From the NCBI GenBank assembly GCA_900548135.1, contig URJC01000040.1:1-12742 (forward strand): a stretch of 12,742 nt of DNA, in the 5' to 3' direction. A program made the position numbers and the translations under genes. Shown one piece after another: positions 6,932-12,742 of this stretch. Source of the DNA: an uncultured Odoribacter sp. (GTDB taxonomy: Bacteria; Bacteroidota; Bacteroidia; Bacteroidales; Marinifilaceae). The number at the start of each line of letters is the position of its first letter. The stretch's first letter is position 1. The notes below the pieces were generated by a model. That model saw only the letters and a program-made list of their open reading frames with translations. It ran no database searches and was not told the origin of the DNA.

Positions 6932-6955
6932 CGTTGTAAGTTGTTGATTTTTCAG

Positions 6956-7031
<76 letters not shown>

Positions 7032-7041
7032 ATTTCGGGTG

Positions 7042-7049
7042 CAAAAGTA
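7042..7049 (-). promoter_or_regulatory. Bacteroidetes -7 promoter box of tRNA-Thr
   Basis: On the minus strand TACTTTTG matches the Bacteroidetes primary sigma -7 consensus TAnnTTTG exactly and lies 10 bp before the tRNA 5' end. The upstream -33 element is weak (an A/T run). The divergent susC gene begins about 140 bp away on the other strand. Confidence 0.6.
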
Positions 7050-7185
7050 ATATTTTTTTGTGATAATAAAATTTTTCCTTTAAAAAATTGCTTTAAGAGT
7101 GAAAGAGGTTTTGTTATCTTTTTGTAACACATGGGGAAAAGAACCCGTTTATAATACGACTAAGTAATATAAACAGAAAAAACAT

Positions 7186-10100
7186 ATGAAGGAAAAGTGG
7201 TTCTTTTTGATGGGAGTTATGCTGTTGTTGTCAGAAGTCGTTTGGGGACAAACAAGACTTACTGTAACAGGACAGGTGACTGAAAAAGGTACCGGTGAGC
7301 CAGTCATTGGAGTAACGGTATTATTGAAAGGTGAAGGTAGGGGTACGACGACAGATATTGATGGTTTTTATACCCTCAAAGATGTACCTTCGGATGCGAC
7401 CCTGGTATTCAGTTTTGTAGGTATGAAGACAGTGGAACTGATGGTTGGCAGTCGTTCGGTGATTAACGTGGGGATGGAGGAGGATACTAAGCTGATAGAT
7501 GAAGTAGTGGTGGTAGGTTATGGGGTACAGCGGAAATCGGATTTGACCGGGGCAGTTGCTTCCATTAAAAACGAGGAATTGCAAAAAACAGCTGTGGCTA
7601 ATGTTGCCAATGCTTTGCAAGGACGGGTATCCGGAGTGATGGTGTCGGCTAATGGATCGCCGGGAGGCGAACCGGAAGTGAAAATCCGGGGAATTGGGAC
7701 CACCAATAACAGTAGCCCTTTGTATGTCGTTGATGGAATGTTTGTCAATGATATTGGTTTTTTGAATAGCCATGATATCGCTTCTATGGAAGTACTGAAG
7801 GACGCATCTGCAACGGCTATATATGGATCGAGGGGGGCAAATGGGGTAATTATTGTGACTACCAAACAAGGAAGTAAGGGCCGGCCTGTATTGAGTATTA
7901 CTGGAAGTGAAGGGTTTCAGGTGGTGGGAGACCGGTTGAAAATGTGTAATGCGGAACAGTATGCTGAATTGTTGAATGAAGCATTGGTGAATACAGGGGG
8001 TAACCCTAAATATGATCATCCGGAACTTTTAGGAAAAGGAACTGATTGGTTTGACGAAATTTTCCGTGTCGCATCTGTCAGGGATTATCAGATGGCTTTG
8101 AATGGGGGTTCGGAAAGTGTGAATTATAATTTAAGTATTGGTTATTTTCAGCAGAAAGGAGTGATTAAACGGAATGATTATCATCGTCTTACTGTACGTT
8201 TGAATAACGAGTACCGGCCTATAGAAAGGGTTACTATAGGACATAATATTTCTGCTGCTTTCAGCTTGAAAAATAACGATGATCCTTCTGTAGTGGGACA
8301 AGCCTATCGGTTGAGTCCGGTGATAAAACCATACACTGAAAATGGGGAATTTTCGGATTCGGAAAATTCATCTACAGGTAATCCCCTGGCTACTTTAGCT
8401 TATTTGAATAATAAAACAAGGGATGACCGGATAGCCGGTAGTGCTTATTTGACTTGGGAGGTAATTGAGGGATTGAGTTTTAGGACCAATTTTGGTATTG
8501 ATTTTCTAAACCGTAGGGAACAAATTTTCCGGCCGAAGTACTATGTGTCTTCTACCCAGAAGAATGAACAGAACGAATTGAATAAAACCTGGTCACGTGA
8601 TTTCACTTGGTTGTGGGAAAATACGCTGACGTATGATGTTACTTTAAAAGAAATCCACCGGCTTAATTTACTGGGAGGTATTACGGCTCAAAAAAGACAG
8701 TATCAATTGTTAGGAGGTTCCGGAAGGGATTTGTTTTCCCAGAATGACAGTTACCTGTATCTGGATCAGACTTCTAAAGATACCCGGAGTTCAACCAATA
8801 ACGGATATTCAGAATCCATTTTTTCTTATTTATTCCGGGCTAATTATACTTTGATGGAACGTTATCTGTTTACCTTTTCTTTTCGTGCAGATGGGTCTTC
8901 AAAATTTGGTCCCGACCATCGTTGGGGATATTTCCCCTCTTTGGCTTTGGGATGGCGTGTGACGGAAGAAAATTTTCTGAAGGGGCGTTTGGGGTGGTTG
9001 AATAACCTGAAAATCCGGGGAAGTTGGGGACAAATCGGAAACGATAAAATTGGAAATTATAAATATTATGCACTGGCGAATATTGATCCGAATTTTGATG
9101 CGGTATTCAATAATATCTATTATTCCGGAGGAACCATTACTTCATTATACAATAAATCAGTACATTGGGAACGTTCGGAACAGTTTGATGTTGGTTTTGA
9201 TCTGACCGTATTAGATAACCGGTTGTCGTTGGAATTTGATTTTTACAACCGGAAGACAAAAGATATGCTGGTGACGGTAGATGTGCCGGGATCTGTGGGT
9301 TTATCGCCTGTAGAAACTAACGTTGGGGCTGTGATTAACCGGGGTATAGATTTTACTATCAATTGGCAGCATACTGTCCGTGATTTTAACTATGCAGTCC
9401 GTTTTACCGGGACGACGATCTATAACCGGGTCAGTAAACTGGGGGGAATGCGGATTCCTAAAGGGGATGTCGGGAGCGGACGTTTGATTTCCATGACTGA
9501 GGAAGGTAAATCAATCGGTTATTTTTATGGTTATCAGGTGGCCGGTATTTTTCAGTCTAAAGAAGAAATTGATGAATATAATGCCAGAGCTGTCCAAATC
9601 AGTGGCAATCCTAATCAGAAATATCAGGAAAATGTGTCCGCCGGTGATTTGATATACCGGGATTTGGATGGAAATGGTTATATTGATGATAAGGACCGGA
9701 AGGAAATCGGTAGTCCTATACCTAAATTTATCGGGGGAGTGGGATTTTCAATGGATTGGAAAGGGATTGATTTTTCTCTGGATTTCCAGGGAAATTTTGG
9801 GAATAAGATTTTTAATGCCAAACAGCTGGAACGTTATTCCGGATCGGACAACTGGGACCGTACTTTTCTTGGACGCTGGCGGGAAGGGCATACTGATACA
9901 AGTATTCCGCGGATGACTTTTGAAGGGAACAATTATTTGGTATCCAGTTATTATGTTGAGAATGGGTCATATGTGAAATTGCAGAATCTCGAATTGGGAT
10001 ATACTTTCCCGAAATATATGACAGATAAAATACATTTAACGAAACTGAGGGTGTTCTTTAGTGGGAATAACCTGTTTTATATTACCAAATACCATGGCTT

Positions 10101-10200
10101 TACTCCGGAGATTACCGGTAGTTCGCTGGAAGCAGGAATTGACAGAACGATCTATCCCGTGACTTCTGTTTGCCGGTTTGGCTTGAATATTACGTTGTAG
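7186..10200 (+). CDS. susC: SusC/RagA-family TonB-dependent outer-membrane transporter
   Basis: This 1004-residue protein should import oligosaccharides across the outer membrane, powered by TonB. A signal peptide spans about residues 1-21 (FLMGVMLLLSEVVWG, then QTRLTV). A carboxypeptidase-D regulatory-like beta domain covers about 27-100 (VTGQVTEKGTGEPVIGVTV, DIDGFYTL). The SusC signature DEVVVVGYGVQRKSDLTGAV lies at 105-124. The plug extends to about 229 and includes SPLYVVDG and LKDASATAIYGSRGANGVII. The remainder is the 22-strand beta barrel, ending in the hydrophobic LNITL typical of outer-membrane proteins. Length fits the family, and there is no N-terminal STN domain, so classic FecR/sigma signalling is not expected. 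The 150-bp leader has a near-promoter TATCTTTTTG at 7115-7124 but no exact TAnnTTTG. It is followed by the susD partner after 49 bp, forming one operon. Confidence 0.97.
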   Translation: MKEKWFFLMGVMLLLSEVVWGQTRLTVTGQVTEKGTGEPVIGVTVLLKGEGRGTTTDIDGFYTLKDVPSDATLVFSFVGMKTVELMVGSRSVINVGMEEDTKLIDEVVVVGYGVQRKSDLTGAVASIKNEELQKTAVANVANALQGRVSGVMVSANGSPGGEPEVKIRGIGTTNNSSPLYVVDGMFVNDIGFLNSHDIASMEVLKDASATAIYGSRGANGVIIVTTKQGSKGRPVLSITGSEGFQVVGDRLKMCNAEQYAELLNEALVNTGGNPKYDHPELLGKGTDWFDEIFRVASVRDYQMALNGGSESVNYNLSIGYFQQKGVIKRNDYHRLTVRLNNEYRPIERVTIGHNISAAFSLKNNDDPSVVGQAYRLSPVIKPYTENGEFSDSENSSTGNPLATLAYLNNKTRDDRIAGSAYLTWEVIEGLSFRTNFGIDFLNRREQIFRPKYYVSSTQKNEQNELNKTWSRDFTWLWENTLTYDVTLKEIHRLNLLGGITAQKRQYQLLGGSGRDLFSQNDSYLYLDQTSKDTRSSTNNGYSESIFSYLFRANYTLMERYLFTFSFRADGSSKFGPDHRWGYFPSLALGWRVTEENFLKGRLGWLNNLKIRGSWGQIGNDKIGNYKYYALANIDPNFDAVFNNIYYSGGTITSLYNKSVHWERSEQFDVGFDLTVLDNRLSLEFDFYNRKTKDMLVTVDVPGSVGLSPVETNVGAVINRGIDFTINWQHTVRDFNYAVRFTGTTIYNRVSKLGGMRIPKGDVGSGRLISMTEEGKSIGYFYGYQVAGIFQSKEEIDEYNARAVQISGNPNQKYQENVSAGDLIYRDLDGNGYIDDKDRKEIGSPIPKFIGGVGFSMDWKGIDFSLDFQGNFGNKIFNAKQLERYSGSDNWDRTFLGRWREGHTDTSIPRMTFEGNNYLVSSYYVENGSYVKLQNLELGYTFPKYMTDKIHLTKLRVFFSGNNLFYITKYHGFTPEITGSSLEAGIDRTIYPVTSVCRFGLNITL

Positions 10201-10249
10201 GGGAAAACTAGAGATGGGTTTGACGTTTGAACAATAAAAACAAAGAAAT

Positions 10250-11740
10250 ATGAAAGAATTATATAAAATACTATTCATAGCACTGCTATTTTCAGGGTGT
10301 GATAATTTTCTGAGTCCGGCTCCTCAGGGAAAGTTGACTGAAGAAGTATTTTTTAGTGAGGAAGAGGGGGCTTTGATGGGGGTTAATGCGATTTATTCCC
10401 GTTTGAGGGAGTGGGATCAGGTGGGCTTTTCCTGGTTTGCGATTTGTGAGCTGCCAAGTGATAACAGTAATACAGGAAGTGAATTGTCGGACGGTAGTGT
10501 TGCCCGTTTGAATACGGTAAATAATTTTACGTATAATGCAGGAGTGGACGAGTTGAATGGATGGTGGACCGGGAATTACAATGCCATTGCTAGTTGTAAT
10601 GTGGCTTTAGCTTCCCTGAACGGCCTGGAGAATGAGGCTTTGAAAGTACGTTGTATGGCACAGGCCCGTTTTTTCCGGGGATTTTTTTATTTCAATTTAG
10701 TAAAGGCATTTGGTGGAGTACCTTTAGTGATGAATGTACCCCAACCCGGGGAATATAATAAACCCAGGGCTACTGCTGATCAGGTATATGACGAGATTAT
10801 AAAGGATTTGACCTATGCAGCAGGGCATTTACCAACACGTGCCCAGTGGGGAGAAAAAGAATTAGGCCGGGTGACTAAAGGTACTGCCCAAGGATTATTG
10901 GCTAAGGTGTACCTGTTCCGTCAAAATTACCAGCAGGCATTTAATTATGCAGATTCAGTTATCTTGGATGGAGAATATGATTTGCATCCCAATTACCGGG
11001 ATTTATTTAATCCCAATTCTTTATATTCCGAAGAAGTGATGTTGGCTGACCAGTTTTTGTGGCAAGACAACCGGGATAATGAATCTCAGTTTGTGAAATG
11101 GCAAGGTGTACGCGGACAATGGGGATGGGGATATTTGTCTCCGACAGAAAGTTTGGTCGATAGCTATGAAAAGGATGATCCCCGTTTACCGGCAACTGTA
11201 TTTTTTAGCGGGGATTCTGTTCAGGGAAAAGGGGTGATCAATTTTGCGGAAGGACTGGATCCGCGTGCCAATCATAAAGTGATTTGGCCAGCCAGCTATT
11301 GGAATGCCAATGATTTTACTAAAATGAATGCTCATTTGTATTTTTTACGTTATGCGGATGTGTTGCTGATTTATGCTGAGGCTGCAAATGAATTGGGAAA
11401 AACGGCAGAGGCTTTGGATAAACTGGAATTGGTGAGGGAGCGCGCCCGGAAATCTGTGGCAGAAGGAAGTGGTAGCACAGGTATATTACCTAAAATAACT
11501 GAGACAGACCAAGGGCGGTTAAGGGAAATTATCTGGCATGAAAGAAGAATAGAACTGGCTCTGGAGGGACATCGGTTCTTTGATTTGATCCGGGCAGATA
11601 AGGTGGTTCCGGGTTATGCTTTGAGGGAATTACAGAGAGATAATCCGGAAACTCATTTTTCGGCAGCACTCAATAGTGTTTTCCTGATTCCACAAAAGCA
11701 GATAGATATATCGCAAGGGGTACTTCAGCAAAATCGTTGA
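10250..11740 (+). CDS. susD: SusD/RagB-family nutrient-binding surface lipoprotein
   Basis: This 496-residue partner forms the lid on the SusC barrel and binds glycan at the cell surface. A short lipoprotein signal with lipobox LFSGC puts the lipidated cysteine at Cys17. The alpha-helical TPR-like core shows the family stretch AQARFFRGFFYFNLVKAFGG (137-156) followed by VPLV. The C-terminal RagB/SusD region includes FLRYADVLLIYAEAANELG (365-383) and then WHERRIELALEGHRFFDLIR (429-448), both hallmark motifs. Start choice is clear: the ATG at 10250 leads straight into the signal. The gene lies 49 bp after susC and 79 bp before the glycosidase gene, so co-transcription is likely. Its ligand cannot be read from sequence; the neighbouring enzyme points to beta-1,2-glucan. 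Confidence 0.97.
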   Translation: MKELYKILFIALLFSGCDNFLSPAPQGKLTEEVFFSEEEGALMGVNAIYSRLREWDQVGFSWFAICELPSDNSNTGSELSDGSVARLNTVNNFTYNAGVDELNGWWTGNYNAIASCNVALASLNGLENEALKVRCMAQARFFRGFFYFNLVKAFGGVPLVMNVPQPGEYNKPRATADQVYDEIIKDLTYAAGHLPTRAQWGEKELGRVTKGTAQGLLAKVYLFRQNYQQAFNYADSVILDGEYDLHPNYRDLFNPNSLYSEEVMLADQFLWQDNRDNESQFVKWQGVRGQWGWGYLSPTESLVDSYEKDDPRLPATVFFSGDSVQGKGVINFAEGLDPRANHKVIWPASYWNANDFTKMNAHLYFLRYADVLLIYAEAANELGKTAEALDKLELVRERARKSVAEGSGSTGILPKITETDQGRLREIIWHERRIELALEGHRFFDLIRADKVVPGYALRELQRDNPETHFSAALNSVFLIPQKQIDISQGVLQQNR

Positions 11741-11819
11741 GCGAGGAATCAAAAACGATAGATGGGTGATGGTGGGTGGAAATTCCGGTTTTAACTCAGT
11801 AACTTAGTAACTATATCCT

Positions 11820-12742
11820 ATGAAATTGTTTGTGTTATTTTTAAGTTTTTGGATCGTAGGGGCTTTACCGGCACAGGAATTGACGGATGAAGCTTTGTTG
11901 GATACAGTACAGCGGCAGACTTTCCGTTATTTTTGGGATTTTGGCCATCCGGTCAGTGGATTGGCGAGGGAAAGGAGTGATACAACCCACATTAATCATG
12001 AGGTGGTCACCATTGGTGGGTCCGGGTTTGCTGTGATGGCAATTGTTGTCGGTGTGGAAAGGGGATTCATAACCCGGGACCAGGGGGTGGAACGTTTGTT
12101 GAAAATAGTACATTTTTTGGACGAAAAAGCTGAACACTGGCATGGTATCTGGCCACATTGGTTGAATGGGACCACAGGTAAGGCGATAGCTTTCAGTGAA
12201 AAAGATGATGGGGCGGATATTGTGGAGACCTCATTTCTGTTTGAAGGTCTGTTGATAGCTCACCAATATTTTGATCGGAATACCCCTCAGGAACAGGAGT
12301 TGCGGCAGGAAATTGATAAACTATGGCAAGAAGCAGACTGGCGTTGGTTTACTAATGAAGAGGATGTACTGTATTGGCATTGGTCGCCTCAATACGGTTG
12401 GGAAATGAATCATCCTATTCACGGGCACAATGAGGCTCAGATCACTTATGTGCTGGCTGCTTCGTCTCCGACTTATCCCATTCGGGATTCTGTTTACCAT
12501 AAAGGATGGGCTAGTGGTCCTATTTTCCGGAATGGAAAAATGTTTTACGGTATACCTTTACCTTTAGGCATGGACTACGGAGGACCTTTGTTTTTTACTC
12601 ATTATTCTTATTTAGGACTGGATCCCAGGGGGTTAAAAGATCGGTATGCAGATTATTGGCAACAGAATGTAAATCATACTTTGATCAATCGGCAGCATGC
12701 AATTGTCAATCCACACGGATATAAAGGATATGGTCCGGATTG
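11820..12742 (+). CDS. GH144/glycoamylase-like glycoside hydrolase, 3'-partial
   Basis: The first 307 residues are present; the gene continues past the right edge (the family usually has about 430-460 residues). A signal peptide covers about residues 1-18 (FLSFWIVGALPA, then QELTD), so the enzyme is exported. Matching features are FRYFWDFGHP (35-44), VVTIGGSGFAVMA (62-74), WHGIWPHWLNGTTG (107-120), DDGADIVETSFLFEGLL (129-145), WHWSPQYGW (186-194), IHGHNEAQITYVLAASSP (200-217), LPLGMDYGGPLFFTHYSYLG and GYKGYGPD. These fit the (alpha/alpha)6-barrel glycoamylase-like fold and GH144, whose characterised members act on beta-1,2-glucan (endo-type from Chitinophaga) or release sophorose (Parabacteroides). 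Glu136 and Glu205 are conserved acidic candidates for catalysis, but I do not assign roles. It is the third gene of the susC-susD operon. A different glycoamylase-like specificity remains possible. Confidence 0.8.
   Translation, partial: MKLFVLFLSFWIVGALPAQELTDEALLDTVQRQTFRYFWDFGHPVSGLARERSDTTHINHEVVTIGGSGFAVMAIVVGVERGFITRDQGVERLLKIVHFLDEKAEHWHGIWPHWLNGTTGKAIAFSEKDDGADIVETSFLFEGLLIAHQYFDRNTPQEQELRQEIDKLWQEADWRWFTNEEDVLYWHWSPQYGWEMNHPIHGHNEAQITYVLAASSPTYPIRDSVYHKGWASGPIFRNGKMFYGIPLPLGMDYGGPLFFTHYSYLGLDPRGLKDRYADYWQQNVNHTLINRQHAIVNPHGYKGYGPD

Noticed and set aside
7150..7155. TATAAT -10 box upstream of susC
   Set aside because: Bacteroidetes primary sigma uses TAnnTTTG rather than TATAAT, and no TTGACA-like box is suitably placed; chance match in AT-rich DNA.
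7321..8019. Long minus-strand open frame inside susC
   Set aside because: It is a shadow of the susC coding strand; the translated sequence is rich in His, Ser, Ile and Arg in a pattern typical of antisense frames, with no known motifs.

Overview
The window looks like a chromosomal segment of a gut-type Bacteroidales bacterium. Evidence is the SusC/SusD outer-membrane pair, a PCMD-type carbohydrate-associated protein, a Bacteroidetes-style tyrosine integrase with an N-terminal Arm-DNA-binding domain and a SAM-like domain, and a TAnnTTTG -7 promoter box upstream of a tRNA. I cannot fix the genus; the Odoribacteraceae are one possibility.

Layout, left to right. (1) 1-917: the 3' part of a PCMD-domain gene, broken by a one-base frameshift near 480 and followed by a strong terminator. 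(2) 1083-3434: an intact penicillin-binding protein 1C gene (pbpC). (3) 3493-about 4390, minus strand: the C-terminal part of a secreted or lipoprotein-type gene that has lost its 5' end. (4) About 4390-6950: a small island remnant. It holds the C-terminal half of a serine recombinase, a decayed hicAB toxin-antitoxin pair enclosed by about 19-bp inverted repeats, and a complete minus-strand tyrosine integrase. (5) 6956-7031: tRNA-Thr(CGT), minus strand, with its 3' end facing the integrase, the usual arrangement for a tRNA-targeting element. (6) 7186-12742: the start of a polysaccharide utilisation locus, susC-susD-GH144-like glycosidase, all on the plus strand; the last gene runs off the window.

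How it fits together. The SusC-like transporter and SusD-like lipoprotein would bind and import oligosaccharides. The GH144/glycoamylase-like enzyme next to them suggests beta-1,2-glucan or sophoro-oligosaccharides as substrate; this is inferred from the family. The middle of the window reads as the scar of an integrated element. At about 4390 the truncated lipoprotein gene meets the truncated serine recombinase, which one deletion would explain. A second, smaller deletion fused hicA to hicB.

I see no wholly new system. The observations most worth following are the inverted repeats that bracket the hicAB remnant beside a tyrosine recombinase gene, the hicA/hicB deletion fusion with a possible ATA in place of the hicA start, and the deletion junction at about 4390.
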